DNA from: Spisula solida
Lineage: Eukaryota; Mollusca; Bivalvia; Venerida; Mactridae
Reading direction: 5' to 3'
Assembly: GCA_947247005.1 (NCBI GenBank)
Contig: OX365946.1
Location: 9,308,453-9,372,452, forward strand
Length of the DNA: 64,000 nt
In this document: in pieces, positions 1 through 15,767 of the stretch
Layout: each line of letters starts with the position of its first letter
Numbering within the stretch: the stretch's first letter is position 1
Notes under the pieces: generated by a model
Seen by the model: the letters and a program-made list of their open reading frames with translations, nothing else
What the model was told of the DNA's origin: nothing
The model's database searches: none
Position numbers and translations under genes: made by a program

Positions 1-1421
1 CCGAACTGGAAAAGAGAAATAATTATAATAATAATTAATAATAATCATCATCGTAATAATAATAAAGACTTAATTTTACGAGGAAACTTATATATGACAA
101 TATAAATCGATCTTCCATTAAGACATCCAGAAGTGCGATAACTAATACTGCACCGGCCGCCCAGAGTTGAACTATGACACAAAAAAGATAAAATCATATA
201 ATCCGATATCTTATATAATTTCGGGCTACGCCCTCGACTTGATAATAATCCATTCTATAACAAAATGGCATTTTATAACAATAAGTCACCGATTAGAAAA
301 CTCACGTGCGGACATAATTATGACCTGATTTAGAAACAGTGACCCAGTATGGTGTAGGTGCAGGCCACAAAACCTATCTTGGTAAATTTGCCGGTATGCA
401 ACATAACTAATCTTATACTAAAACTGTTTTACTTTCGTCTGTTTTTAGTAACCACCACCATATTTATGTTGTTATTTCTGACACATCAATGGCAAAGAGG
501 GCACAAATCATCATATTCTTTATATAGAATCTGTTTTAAAACATTTGTAAAGGTTACATGTTAGATGTGGATAATGGAAAATATGTCGATATATAACGAT
601 ACATAGGAAGAACTCACTTTACTGTACTTTAACACTATAACAAAGTATGTAAACTATGTAGATATTTGAGTTTTCTTAATTTATATAATAATATATCATG
701 TGTCATAGTGAGTGCTATTATATTACTTGAGTAAGTACATGTGCTTGTCATGGAATGTTGGCAATGTCAGTTATAGAAACACGACCTCAGTTTCTAGTGC
801 GGACATCCATAAACTAGATTCGTGATGTAATTATACTGAGTACATCTAATGTAGTATTTTATTGAATAAATTGTGTATAGTTACAAGATATTTTACAATA
901 GCAAGGGTATTGAGTAGTAGTACTGTATGCTAACATTGTACATGTACATCTAATATAATTATATGGAAAAACACCACGCCTGATTTACAAACTCTTAAAT
1001 AAAATAATTATACCCACCGTTCAAATACTTTAATTGTTGTCAAAAGGTTGGGCATATTGCCTTAGTAATAAACAGAGGACGATTTCGGGTTACCAGTACT
1101 CTATTAAAAAGAGTAAAACTTACGTAAATCTACGCACATTATTATACCAACTTTTGGTTAATTGAGATCAGTAACTTTAACGAATAAGTCAACAATTTGA
1201 GACCAGTAATTAACTCGTATTTTCTACAAAAAATGTCACTTTTCATATCACCGTACCTCTCTGTTAAAATAATCTTGATTCATTCACCTTGTAAAATACA
1301 CCTCTACACCATTAAGCCCCATGTAATCTACACATGAAAGGGAAATTGATCCCTGACTGATTATTTCCGGTACAGCGGTATAAATGAAGTCCCTGATCCG
1401 GATTTTATACACAACTTAAAT
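1..1421. other. AT-rich intergenic DNA
   Basis: No coding region with protein-like composition, splice signals or a repeat structure could be supported here. The longest open frames are under 70 codons and begin at non-ATG codons. Confidence 0.5.
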
Positions 1422-1751
1422 TTAAAGGGGCATGCCCAGAAACTGGAGTGTCTTGGTTTGCATACAACAAAATTGCGTTCATCACTCGTAAAGCCAACTA
1501 TTACCGAAAGTCAAAGAAGAATTTGACTTAAAAATTTACGTGTGCTTCGATATTTTGTATATCGATTTGAATAAAAGGCTGTCAGCCTTTTATTGACGAC
1601 ATCGATATATAGTTATTCTTGAATTTTTTTTTAAAACTAGCGAGATATTTCGTATTTTTTTACAGGGTTTTCATTATTTGACTTAGGTATTAAAATGATA
1701 CCAATTTGATTGCTGTTCGAGACACTTCAGTTCCAGGGCATGCCCCTTTAA
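1422..1751. mobile_element. MITE-like element with TTAA ends
   Basis: The ends are inverted copies: TTAAAGGGGCATGCCC on the left and GGGCATGCCCCTTTAA on the right. Similarity continues inward for about 30 bp with a few mismatches (the GGAGTGTCT region on the left, AGACACTTC on the right). TTAA on both sides could be a 4-bp target duplication, as made by piggyBac-type and Kolobok-type transposases. The 330-bp body has no coding capacity. The family assignment is inference. Confidence 0.65.
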
Positions 1752-3508
1752 TGAAATCAGAATTCAGCAAAATGAAAAAAATCCTTTTATTTGAAAGGAC
1801 GTGAGAAAATGTATTAATTCGAGGTTCAAAGTGAGACAATTGATGCTTACGTCAATTCATGTCACATGGCCTCTCATACATCTCTCTTATCAAACAGAGT
1901 TGCCTCCCCTGATACCAAGGGAAGTAACTTTTGCACTACAGAGTTACCTCCCTGCTTTTCAAGGGAAGTCACTCGTATCGACTTAAAGTTGGTCTGTTCC
2001 ACTGCGCTGATTAGCCAATCAAATTAATTCGTAGTATAAATCGCGGAAGAGTTTAACTTAAAACTAGAAATACAGAGTTGCCCTGCCCTCTTTTAGTGCC
2101 TGACAAGCCAATTAAGTTGAATCATGGAATTATATATCACATATCTGATTTAATTCTGTGGTTGAATTCATTCATTATTCATGAACAATGTACGGTTTGA
2201 AACTTGTATCTTGTAAATGTTTTATTTTTTATATGGCTTTATCATAATTTATTAAGAACATTTTTCAACCCGACCCATTCTTGCAAATGACATTTCTGCT
2301 AACATGATGATTCAACTTCAATATTTTATTTGACGAAAACATATACATGTAGTGTGTTTATCGCCAATACAATATGTAATGTAGCAAGTTGAATATTTTA
2401 ACTGACTAAAAATTTTCAACCGCCATGTCAACCTGAACCAGAAAATCAGATTGAAACAGATGGTTTACATTGTTGGTGACATAATCATAAAAATATAAAA
2501 ACAATTATAAACAAAGCACTGAGTTTGGTCGTACCTGGGATCAGCCATTTGTATTATCAGCCACAGAGTGAATGACAGTGCTACTGGAAAATCTTACCTA
2601 ACCAATTATATTTAAAACCTATGTGTAACAGTTTATGTACAACGGCACTCGGTTTAATTAATTTTCCGCTTACCGCTAGCCAATGCGAATATTGGTTATG
2701 CAATAGGCTAGTTCTGGTATCTGATGAACTGTTGCAATGCGATCAAGACAGATATTATCCACACATGACCCCTTTGTGCTATTTTAAGAACTAGGAATCG
2801 AAGAGCTTTCAAAACTGGTAAATGCGTTTGCCAAGCAAACCATGTTAATCTACTACATACCTAATCCTCTTCAAGCTGGTTCCCCCAATAAGGCCATCAC
2901 CAAAGAACGTCATGTTTTCTGTCTGTGACCAATCGTTCCACCTGGTCCAACTTCCACCATTTTTTCAACATGTTTGATTAATATACTACTACATATATCC
3001 GTAACACTAATGCGGTGATGTAAGTTGTAGGTTCTTGTATGGAATTGTATTTCCGAATTCCACTAAGATAATAACAAATCGGACAGGGAAGGCAGCGCTC
3101 AACAGAATCACCAGAATATGGGGAACGATAAATGAATGAATCTTTGATGGACGGAACTCATTCAAACAACAACATAAAGCGTTCTAAATTTCTTACATAT
3201 ATATATTTTGATACATACTGAAATGGTAAATTTTGTATTTATGAAATTGTGAAAATTATGAATGTTTTATGAGAAACCGTGATATCAAAGCCTTCAGAAA
3301 CAATACAAAACGTTCAGATCCGATCCAGTCATGTAAGATAAGTCATATCATAACTGGTTGTATCGTTTTTTGTTTTACAAGTGTAGTAATTAGTATTGTA
3401 AGTAAACCATATGACCACATATGTGTATATGAAGATATGAAGATATGTACGTCCATTGAACACTAGTGTTAACAACATTAATAATCATCCCAAGTAACCA
3501 GCATAATA
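1752..3508. other. Intergenic DNA with short repeats
   Basis: No gene recognised. Around 1895-1970 there are short direct repeats of GAGTTRCCTCCC and AAGGGAAGT type, a motif also common in other mollusc sequences. A minus-strand stretch at 2860-2970 has tryptophan-rich coding potential but is rejected below. Confidence 0.4.
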
Positions 3509-3718
3509 CTATAGTGTGCCCAGGATAATGTGGAAGGCGGGAAAATTTAGTAAAGTCCACAAAGGTGGATTACAATTATGTGCACCAATTATCAGTGATG
3601 TTTTGAGTACAATACTGACCTTATCTGTTTATTTAAGTGATTTGTGAAACCAATTTTGCCACAGTTGACCAAACCGATTCATGTTTGTAAATGTCACATT
3701 ATCCTGGGCGGACTATAG
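3509..3718. mobile_element. 210-bp MITE, family M1 (copy 1)
   Basis: The terminal inverted repeats are CTATAGTGTGCCCAGGATAA on the left and the complement of a sequence ending in ATCCTGGGCGGACTATAG on the right. The interior is non-coding. A second copy lies at 40893-41090 and matches over almost the whole length, which confirms a dispersed family. The target duplication is probably TA, but the palindromic ACTATAGT ends make it ambiguous. Confidence 0.75.
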
Positions 3719-3793
3719 TAGGTGAATATAGTTCACATACAATTTACACACTGACATTGCTCCGGGTTTACAGTAAACTGCTGAGGGTAGCAT

Positions 3794-4057
3794 AACTACC
3801 TCTGTGGACGGTCAAGTCTGTTTGAGCACAGGAACTTATTTATAATTTGAAAAAAAAAAAATTGATTTTTTTTTATTTTTTTCACTAGGCCTACTTTACT
3901 ACTAAAATATCAAGTTGGTATAGAGAAAATATTTGTATTAGAATAGTTCGTGGGATACAATCGCATTGCACTCCTGTCTATATTTTAATTTCTTTTTTTT
4001 TCAAATTATAAATAAGTTCCTGTGCTCAAACAGACTTGACCGTCCACAGAGGTAGTT
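3794..4057. mobile_element. Fold-back element with about 60-bp identical arms
   Basis: The left arm (3794-3857) and right arm (3995-4057) are essentially perfect reverse complements. Both begin AACTACCTCTGTGGACGG and both end in A/T runs at the loop side. The central 137 bp is A/T-rich and non-coding. The near identity of the arms suggests a recent insertion or gene conversion between arms. No clear target duplication was found. Confidence 0.7.
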
Positions 4058-4305
4058 TTTTTTTCGAATTATAAATGCAAGTTCCTGTGGTTAGAGAAAC
4101 ACTCAGATCCTTTGTGATGTTGGAGAGATGATGTGCGTATAAAATACTCGTAAATGATTTATAGTCTGTTCAATACACACGAAGTTTCAATATCGAAAAG
4201 TTCAATTTGACTGAAGTTGATTTCAGTTGAATTTCAGACCAGAACAATAGTCAGCCAATTTTTCCTCGTATATCGTATAGATCTTCGTTTAATGCTGTCG
4301 ATGCG

Positions 4306-7324
<3,019 letters not shown>

Positions 7325-8381
7325 GTTCAATCCAGGTCCAGAAAGTTATTAACTCAAAGAACTATCCAAATACTCATAAGAACACCTGTGTAAGATCAAC
7401 TGTAACTTTATCAAAGCTTATCAGCAACAATATGTTGGTAGAAACATTCGGACCTGATTCTAGTCTCACCCAAGTAAATTATCTTTTCTGTACTTCCATT
7501 AATTGTTCACAATCCGATATCACCCCTGCGTTCAAAGGAGGATATATTTCGTCACGTTTCGTACCTGTTATTCGTTGAACGATATGTTACCATAAAACAC
7601 AGGTTACCATAGACTAGGGTGGTGCGCCTAAATTGGTGCTATATCGTACCAAAATAGCTGACAGAGGCTAATAGTGATTTGGAAATAGTAAAACTCGTGT
7701 ATCCGTCCATATTTCGAACCTGAGAACGGAAAAAGCGGGGTTTTACACGTTCAAATTGTTTGTGCAGAACAGACGTTCAACGAAGGATTAAAGCGACAAA
7801 TATCGTGATTATTTAACGTAAAATGTTAACTAGCTTTGATGAACGCAGTGCAAGTTTCGTGTTTTACTATATGCAATAATTCTTCGTTCTTGTGCACAAT
7901 ATAACCGGTCAAATAAATTACCTCATACTGTGTTTACACTATGCACATTTTCTAACATCCAGTATTATTTCATTCAATGCAATTGAAACAATGTTTAGTT
8001 TAAACTCCGCTTAACACTACTCAATTTATTCAATCCACTATTGAACCAGACTTTTTTATATAAACCGCTTTACACTACACTATAGTCTAACACAATTGTT
8101 GTATGCAATTCTTGTATCCAATATATCTATAGCTGAGCACTATGCATTGTTATGTCGCTAATTAATACTCGCGCGAAGTAAGAATGTTTTGAGTAACCTT
8201 TTTGCAAGCTCGCTCACCTATCACATTCTCAGCTGAGTTATATACTGATATTCTTTCTTGCTTTAGATAGCACTCAGTTTGTATTATATAGTAACTGTGG
8301 AATCTTTGAATGCAATGACTGAAATACTGCACTGAAAGAGAGTGCAAAAACTACAATATTGCATCAGTTGGACTTTTTATC

Positions 8382-8813
8382 AGCTCTTCCAACCATCACA
8401 CTGTTAGCTGAACTTTGAGCTCTTCCAACCATCACACTGTTAGCTGAACTTTGAGCTCTTCCAACCATCACACTGTTAGCTGAACTTTGAGCTCTTCCAA
8501 CCATCACACTGTTAGCTGAACTTTGAACTCTTCCAACCATCACACTGTTAGCTGAACTTTGAACTCTTCCAACCATCACACTGTTAGCTGAACTTTGAAC
8601 TCTTCCAACCATCACACTGTTAGCTGAACTTTGAGCTCTTCCAACCATCACACAGTAAGCTGAACTTTGAGCTCTTCCAACCATCACACTGTTAGCTGAA
8701 CTTTGAGCTCTTCCAACCATCACACTGTTAGCTGAACTTTGAGCTCTTCCAACCATCACACTGTTAGCTGAACTTTGAGCTCTTCCAACCATCACACTGT
8801 TAGCTGAACTTTG
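8382..8813 (-). repeat. 36-bp minisatellite, 12 units, open on minus strand
   Basis: Twelve units of exactly 36 bp (unit begins AGCTCTTCCAACCATCACAC) run head to tail with only a few substitutions and no length changes. Because 36 is divisible by three, the minus strand stays open and reads as a 12-residue unit SSANSVMVGRAQ. It sits inside a 160-codon frame (8364-8846) with an ATG at 8846. No upstream exon, signal peptide or homologous protein is recognised. Treat it as a tandem repeat with an accidental or very young coding possibility. Confidence 0.9.
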
Positions 8814-8859
8814 ATACAAACCAGAAAACAAACACTCGGATATCATATTTAAATTCCGG

Positions 8860-10978
8860 GCTGCATTCTCGACTAATTAAGAACAAAGAAAGAAAAGATG
8901 AAGTACTAGTACACTTGTTTTCATATATTGTCCATGCTTCTACATGTTCTTACTAGTTAACGAACTTTATAGCGGACTATACGTTGGGCGAAGCCCAACG
9001 GATAAGATCCGGTTTATGGTTACACCTGTGCACGTGGCTTGGTCAGAGTGGATCTGAAAATTTGTGTCACAATTCCGCACTGACGGAACGTTACTGAAAA
9101 ATGGCTACCAATTGAATAACAAAAGTTATTTAAAATGCGATATTCTGTAGCTCATAAATTTTCTTTTATTTTTTAATGATGTTTAAAAATACTCCAAAAA
9201 CAAGAATCTATGCCCCTTTCTAGAAAATAAAAAATAAAATTATCAGTCTTCCATGGTTGTGTTGCAACCCGAATAAATGGGACACACTCTTTTCCATTGG
9301 TTAGAAAAAAAATGGCAGCTATTTTTTTGCTCGATTCGACAGGAATTTTTAACATTTGTAGTGCATAAACGACGCTACAAACTGTTATGAGACACATGAT
9401 TACTCTGAGATTACGAAGTAAGTCCAACGGGAATCTTTCATATGTGCGAAATATCAACCAATCTTAAGAAAATCTAATAAAAAAGACACATGTTTCGGTG
9501 ACTTCCCATCGCAAAGTTTGCAATACAATTAATCAAAGTCCGTTTCGGGTATTTACGTATCTGGACCGGACGGTGATAATCCACATCGTAGTTGTAGGTT
9601 ATTGTAAAGAAAGTAAAACGAATGCATGTTCGTAATTCCTCGCCGAGATGTAATAAAAAATCCCTCCAAAGTCCAAAATATTCGCGGGATAAAGGTCGCG
9701 AAAACTAATTACATGTTGTTGTTGTCGTTTTGGATACAATAAAACCCGTAATGTTCCGTCTTCTTACCTTGGTTATAAAACACGTAAAGTTTGACACATA
9801 TTTTGTATGAATAGGGATGTTCTGAATGCGCTCACATTCATTTTTATGAACGTGTTTGTAACCAGTTCATGTTATCTGATAAGATGAATCAAATTATGTT
9901 TTATGATTATTGGTGTAGAACCGATTTAAACCAATATTTCATAATTTAGTTTGAACATAAAGATGCGAAGCGCGACAAACCACACACAATTACGCGGTAG
10001 ACAGAAATAATCAACAACTGGGTCTCAAGCACCCTGTGAAACCTCCGGAGTAGTTGTATATGAGTGGACTTCAGTTTCAATCCGTCTTCTTTACCAAGGT
10101 TTCACAGGATGCTGGAAAAGCGGCAAAATTGCTGATAAGATGCCAACATTTGGTAGAAAGCTCACACTTGTTCCCTTAGACTGGCATATGTTTTATAGAA
10201 ATAGGTATAACAATAAAATACATACAACATGGAAATGTAAGGTGTAGTTAGGGACCAGAATCTATAACGTACCGAGGTAAAAGTGACAATCAATCAATTA
10301 AAACAAACATCTGTTACAGCCTCTTGTGTGTTTGGCTTGGCGCTTCTACCGTTTCTGTTTGGCATTCAATTGTCTATGCAATACAGTATTTAATAAAGCA
10401 ACCTTTTCTTTGAAAATCATATGGTGAGCTATGCTTTACAATAAATACAAAAACATTTACATTCCATTTCACATGGAGGCAACAACCTATCAATATCAAT
10501 CAAACCCTTGCTTAATTCATCACCAACAGTTGAACAGCACAGAAAGGTTTTCAGTGACTTGTCAAAATTTAAATCCCATTATACAACTACGTATCGGTGT
10601 CAGGTGGGCGCTAATGTACTTTATAAGCCGTTCATTATATTGTAAATAAGGCTTCTTATCCCTTAGTCATTGTCGTTTAAGAGTACCCTGTTGATAAATT
10701 TTGATAACATTAAATTGTATCAATATTTATGCGTTAAGTCATCGGATCGCTACGTATCACACTCACTAGGTGGCGTATTTAAGTTACATGATTCGTAACC
10801 TTTGGTTCCGTTTTGTAATCGAATGATGCCGAATGATATCGAATGCGAGATCTTATATAGATGATGTCATTCGTGGCGTTAAATAGAATGGTTTGAATGA
10901 AAACGAAGCGATGACTGTACTGACGAAATACTCGTAGAGACATTTGATTCAGAGCACGGTTCACATAAGACCATTCAT
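8860..10978. other. Intergenic DNA
   Basis: No gene recognised. A minus-strand frame at 9173-9457 has a hydrophobic N-terminal stretch after an internal ATG but no recognisable domain. Around 10030-10135 there is a weak inverted repeat built on CACCCTGTGAAACC and GGTTTCACAGGATGC, which resembles the interior of the M2 element. Confidence 0.35.
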
Positions 10979-11332
10979 TTATGCTGCGTTTACAGTCAGC
11001 CACGATGCCCACGATGTCCACGATTCGACAATATCGTGGAGCTCCACGATTAATTGCATCAAATTTAATTTTAGTACGCTGTCCTACGCTTTGTTACGTT
11101 GTGTTACTACTGGTTGCGCTTTCTTACGATATCAACACGATTCATGTCAAGATCTGCCACGAATTACATCGCGTTCTCTTACGTTCTCTTACGACAACCA
11201 CGATATGCTATCACGTTTTATTACGTCTTATTACGTTCTGTTAAGATCCCTTACGCTCTTCAAGTTATGCTGAGCTCTCCTACGATTAATGTCCGCGACT
11301 TGACTTGATCACGTTTTTAGTACGATTAAATG

Positions 11333-11340
11333 TATAAATA
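11333..11340 (+). promoter_or_regulatory. Candidate TATA box of the Harbinger remnant
   Basis: TATAAATA lies 49 bp upstream of the ATG of the candidate first exon at 11389. The spacing fits a short 5' untranslated leader. No experimental support can be read from the sequence. Confidence 0.35.
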
Positions 11341-11388
11341 GGATGGGAGATTGACATAATCTATAAATATTCCACAAAGGAACAAGCT

Positions 11389-11425
11389 ATGCATTCAAGA
11401 GATGAAGATGTCGAATTCGCAATAG
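11389..11425 (+). pseudogene. Candidate first exon of the Harbinger-type transposase
   Basis: ATG is followed by 12 codons (MHSRDEDVEFAI plus one base) and a donor-like G|GTATGT. TATA-like sequences lie upstream. The downstream segments with Harbinger-like residues contain stops, so a functional mRNA is unlikely. The exon boundary is an inference. Confidence 0.35.
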
Positions 11426-12195
11426 GTATGTGTTCCTGCATGGCTAATATTCAACAGTGGCAACAAGGAATGGAGCCGGGCAGACTATAGGAGAAGTAAA
11501 GGGGAAGAAGGAACAGATGGCTTAGGACCTACTGTGTAGACCATGGTTTGGTGTAAATAGAAATAACCTAGTGGTTCAATAATTCCAACGAAGAATTCAG
11601 GCTTATGATGTTAGCACCTTCGTCAACTTATAGGACGATACGTATATTTGATGATCTTCTAAAAGGAATAACAACAAACATAGAGAGAAGATGTACTAAA
11701 TGAGAGCCCCTATCACATGGAATGGAGCTGACACTCATCCTCAAACATCGTATCACTTATGATAAATTACTTTTACTATACTATGCCTTCATATATAGTC
11801 GTTTCTTCTATTTTGTTCAAGGTGTTCGAAAGGCTGTTGTTAAAACATATAAAGGTGATATATTTTCTTAAAGAATGAAAACTACATGTAATTGCAGACA
11901 AATTCAATAAGCGATGTAATGTACCACATTTTATAGGGTTTTTTTAACGGCCAACATAATAACTCCCCAAAAGCCAGCACGCACAGGTAGCCCGATGGAT
12001 TGTACATGTCCCTCTTCGATAGTATAGGTAGATGCTTGAACTTGGTGGCATTTGTCATATGTCAGATGAACAAACTGTATCCATTATGTTTGCATGGTGC
12101 AACCACAAAATATCCTTGGTCCGGATATTCATGATTGTTGTCGACTCTGTGCTACTCAAAGATGAAGAGGTTGGCGTTCAGGAACTCTGTGATAT

Positions 12196-12444
12196 TCACT
12201 GCTTGGATGTCACTGAAGGAGGTTGCTCTCCCGAATTTTTCCGAGTGGTAGTCTGATATGGCAACTCCTCTTGTGAAGGTGGGGTAGATGGTCTTTCCAT
12301 TGGCTTCGTGAACTTACGGTTATTTGTGTTGGTAGGAGGGTTTGACAAGCTGATAATTCCTAGCTGATTATTTACTTCGTTTGTTTGGCTGCGACAACGC
12401 GACGAATAGTCACACTGCGGCCCAACAATGCTTTTGAAACGCAT
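12196..12444 (-). CDS. Possible accessory ORF fragment in the Harbinger element
   Basis: An 82-codon frame from ATG 12444 is rich in Ser, Thr, Pro, Asn and Gln and has protein-like rather than random composition. It lies opposite in strand to the transposase remnants. Harbinger elements usually carry a second gene for a Myb-like protein, so this could be a remnant of one, but no Myb/SANT motif is visible. The function is not known. Confidence 0.25.
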   Translation of the reverse strand: MRFKSIVGPQCDYSSRCRSQTNEVNNQLGIISLSNPPTNTNNRKFTKPMERPSTPPSQEELPYQTTTRKNSGEQPPSVTSKQ

Positions 12445-12971
12445 CAGAACTTACCCAGGCTAAGGAGAGCGCCACAAAAGGTGGGAGCAAATCGGGATGA
12501 TCTTACCAGACCTTGTCGCATCGTGATTCAATTACTGATACATGTAGTTCCCTACATATCTTGACGAAACGTAGCAGATAGAGTGCTGTGGAATCGTAAT
12601 GCAAACTTAACGCATCGTGTTTCAAAGTCCACCAAGATCCCCTACGATGAAGCATCAAGGTCTGACACGCTACGTTAAGGTCTGATAAGTTTAAGGCGCT
12701 CCGCTACGATTAGCACGTTCCATCACGCTCTCTCAAGATCAAAGTTGAATCGGGACAATCGTGGTCAAATTTTTGAGCGTCAAAAATTTTGACACTCAGC
12801 TCACGATGCTCGCGATCCTACCAAGTTCCCCCACGATCATTACGATTCAATTCCACGACCTCCGACGATCCTCCACGCTCACCACGATACTTTCCAATCG
12901 TGGTCATCGTGGCTATCGTGGCTGACTGTAAACGCAGCATTAGCGGTACAACCTTTTTGTTTGCCAACTAA

Positions 12972-13799
12972 AATGTTTCACAGTTTTCAAAGTTTCAGTG
13001 TTGTGCTCCCCCAGCAAGTGCGGTGTGCGAACGGGTCTATTGTGACTTCAAAATCCCCATAAGCTTTTAGACAACTCCAAATAACTGATAATTCTGTACA
13101 TGGGACTGTTCCATGTTCATTTTATCCACATGTGGAGAAGTAGAAAGCTAATTGGGAATGAGTTAGATCTAGTGGTTGACAATAAAACAGTTGAATTACG
13201 GTGTAATCCCTAATAAAAAAGTTAAGCACTTAAAGTGTCTGTAGTTGTATTACATCATATATCAACGTTACATTTACAACCTCATGTTGATCATGAATGT
13301 AAAGAACCACATGAAATCTGGCATAATGTATAAAATAAGCTTAAGTTACACAACATATCTCAGATACGTGAACTATAAAATTACGCAATATTATTTTATC
13401 ATGAACACTAGAAGTGTTAGTACCGTGCTACACACGGAATGTACAGTAAATACCAACTTTAAGATCACAGTTCAAACAAGACAGCCTCAATAAGATATCT
13501 TCTGTGGCCTTGAAACTATTCAGAGTCAGTGAGGTCTTCATGTTATTCAAATAGTGTGGAAAGAACCTATAAACTGCGTTCCAATTTAACCAGGTTCTCA
13601 CTACGCGTTTTTTTGTCTGACCACGACATAAAGTCATTGGAGGCGAACGAAACCAATTCCTTGTCCGGTTATGTTGCGTTGCTAAAACTAGACTTTGAAA
13701 GGCTGGTCTTTACTTTCAAGTCCACATACACAGGTTGCTTGCTAAGCCTGTTGGTGGTTACCATTTTCTCTTCAAGGAATCTCTATAGTAAAATTATAT
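12972..13799. other. Intergenic DNA, no recognised gene
   Basis: Overlapping frames on both strands around 13428-13801 reach 69 to 90 codons. Neither shows a domain, signal peptide or splice context that would single it out. Confidence 0.3.
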
Positions 13800-14060
13800 A
13801 GAGAAGTCTTGGGTTCGATCCCCGTCAGTGCAAATGCTCAATTTTTCTGAGCAAGAATAACCCACAATACTCTACTCGACCAGGGTTGAATTGGTACCTA
13901 TGAGGGCGGTGTCTGAACATATATATATTCCTTGGCGCCGTATCTCGATGTTGGCTGCACACCAATAATAGTCACCACAGGGAGACTCGAACATAAGATT
14001 CCTTAGGTAGCCCAATAACAAGTTAAATGTGAAAGGGTGGCTGAACGCCTGAACTGCTTA
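13800..14060 (+). repeat. SINE-like repeat with a pol III B box
   Basis: A B-box match GGGTTCGATCC lies at 13811-13821 in a tRNA-like arm ending CCCCGTCAGTG. The A-box half is missing or diverged. Downstream sequence is non-coding and could be the tRNA-unrelated SINE body. The family was not identified. Confidence 0.45.
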
Positions 14061-15767
14061 AAGCGGCCCTCGAAAACTGGTGACATAACTTTTTTTATAT
14101 TAATTTCCCTTTATATCAAGCTTATTCCCGCTAAAAATATAATTAGAAAATTTTCCGCGAAAGTTCAATATCCTGTAACTTTCAAAGTACAAGGTTAATG
14201 TCCTATGACTCAACCTACTTGAGCGGAAACCAAAACAGCTTTGGCGGGAAATGTAATTGCATTATGTTTGCCGTTTTAATACGCATGATAAGTGTTTATC
14301 AACAGAATATGTATTTTAATGTTATACTGGGTAAAACAGTTGATACATGGCCTTGAAAACGTTCATCAAAAAAGGACGAAAAACATTCATTTCTACCTTT
14401 ATTAGAAACATATCAGTATAATAAATACATAATAATAATAACATTTTAATGTTTATTAACTAATAACTTACTATAATGACGTTAGTTAACACATGATTTC
14501 GTGTCTCATACTTTTTCAGTGTTATAAGGCAACACTTACTCTAGTCTAAACAGGCTTTTATTCATTGTATTCCTTTGAGTGTATGGCAAATGACTCGGCT
14601 AGTTGCTTGTTTTGATGTGTCATATACAATAAAAAGGGTCAAGTTTCCGGCCCAAACGGGTAGCTCACGGCTCAGTACAAATTGGAACTTTCTTTTCTCA
14701 TAGCCTCCTCGCAATGGACACCACCAGGATTGTGTTTCACATTCAATCAAAACTAACTACTTGAGGTACCTATCTAAACGTATAAGACAACAATGTGCAT
14801 CCCGATACGCCGCTTCTCAGTTCCGTCAGAGACTTATTCTGTTCATGTGGCACTGTCGGAACTGGCAACCGATGTAACCATCGGACGGAACTCAGGATAC
14901 ATGACATTTGAGGTCCGTCAGAGCGTTACATCAGTTTTCAGTTCCGTCAGAGCCATATGAAAAAAGAACAAATATCTGACTGTGTGTCGCGAAACATGTA
15001 TACCGTGATGACTCAACCTCATTTATGCAGTTCTTTTTATCTGAGCATTATCTAAATCTTCTTCTTCTGTGTTCCGTCTTCTAAGACAGTTTGGATGTTG
15101 TGATGGTATCTACCAACAGCTTGGTCTCGAACGATGTTAAAATATTTACAATATACTTAATATGTTAGGTTTGAAGTTCTGTCCAGTATAAATTCAGATT
15201 ACATCGGAAAATTTTGTTTGAACGCTGCAACCGTATGTTTTAAATCTTGCATGTCTTTGTCACTATTTAATTTGCAATAATTAACGTAACGATGTGAGAT
15301 TTAGCAGACGACTTGCATGTAAAACGCAAACACGTGTTTCGTTTCTATACACGCGTGATTCATAAGGCAAGAACAACATAATGTTGTGGTTCTGATAACA
15401 CTACCTATACTATTTTTCGCCCTTACCCTAAACATTTTTTCGCATTTTGATTGAAGCCGTCTCGGCTAGTTGATTTTCCAGTTGCTTAAAACCAATAAAA
15501 CTTTCAAAAATGAAATGTTTTTCCTACCTATCCTATTTTTTCTCAACATGTTACTAGAACCACCATATCTATTAGTTTTGGCCTGCTGTCGCAGACGAGA
15601 AAAGCAAACAACCTTGTCATGTAATTAGGTTACAAATAGCATGTCTTGAGGTGGGCGTTCACTTATCATCAGTCTTGTATTAATATAAGGATGAGATTTA
15701 CCACTCATGTCTACATGTTATGTTTATATAAGCCGACGCCCGAAACTATGGAACACTTGCGATGACA
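14061..15767. other. Intergenic DNA
   Basis: No gene recognised. A cluster of GTTCCGTCAGAG words (14818-14960, both orientations) suggests a small diverged inverted-repeat element, but its ends could not be defined. Confidence 0.35.

Larger units (their letters stand above)
10982..12942 (+). mobile_element. PIF/Harbinger-type transposon, decayed
   Basis: The terminal inverted repeats are about 45 bp and near identical. The left starts TGCTGCGTTTACAGTCAGCC; the right is its complement, ending GACTGTAAACGCAGCA. Each end is flanked by TTA, the 3-bp TWA target duplication typical of PIF/Harbinger. Inside are remnants that read like a Harbinger transposase N-terminus: a GRRNRWLRTY block near 11505-11560 and an IFDDLLKGITTNIERRCTK block near 11645-11702, broken by stops and shifts. 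Both ends (10982-11310 and 12590-12942) carry dense short words such as CACGAT, TTACG and CTACG. No DDE catalytic domain is visible, so the copy is internally deleted and non-autonomous. Confidence 0.8.

Noticed and set aside
2850..2965. Minus-strand stretch reading like a thrombospondin type 1 start (WTRWNDWS) followed by a GTATGT donor
   Set aside because: There is an in-frame stop just upstream with no acceptor between, no cysteines of a TSP1 domain, and no partner exon nearby.
8382..8813. CRISPR-like array
   Set aside because: Units are contiguous with no spacers, in a eukaryotic context. It is a minisatellite.
9173..9457. Minus-strand frame with a possible signal peptide
   Set aside because: The frame begins without an ATG, no domain is recognised, and no linked exon was found.
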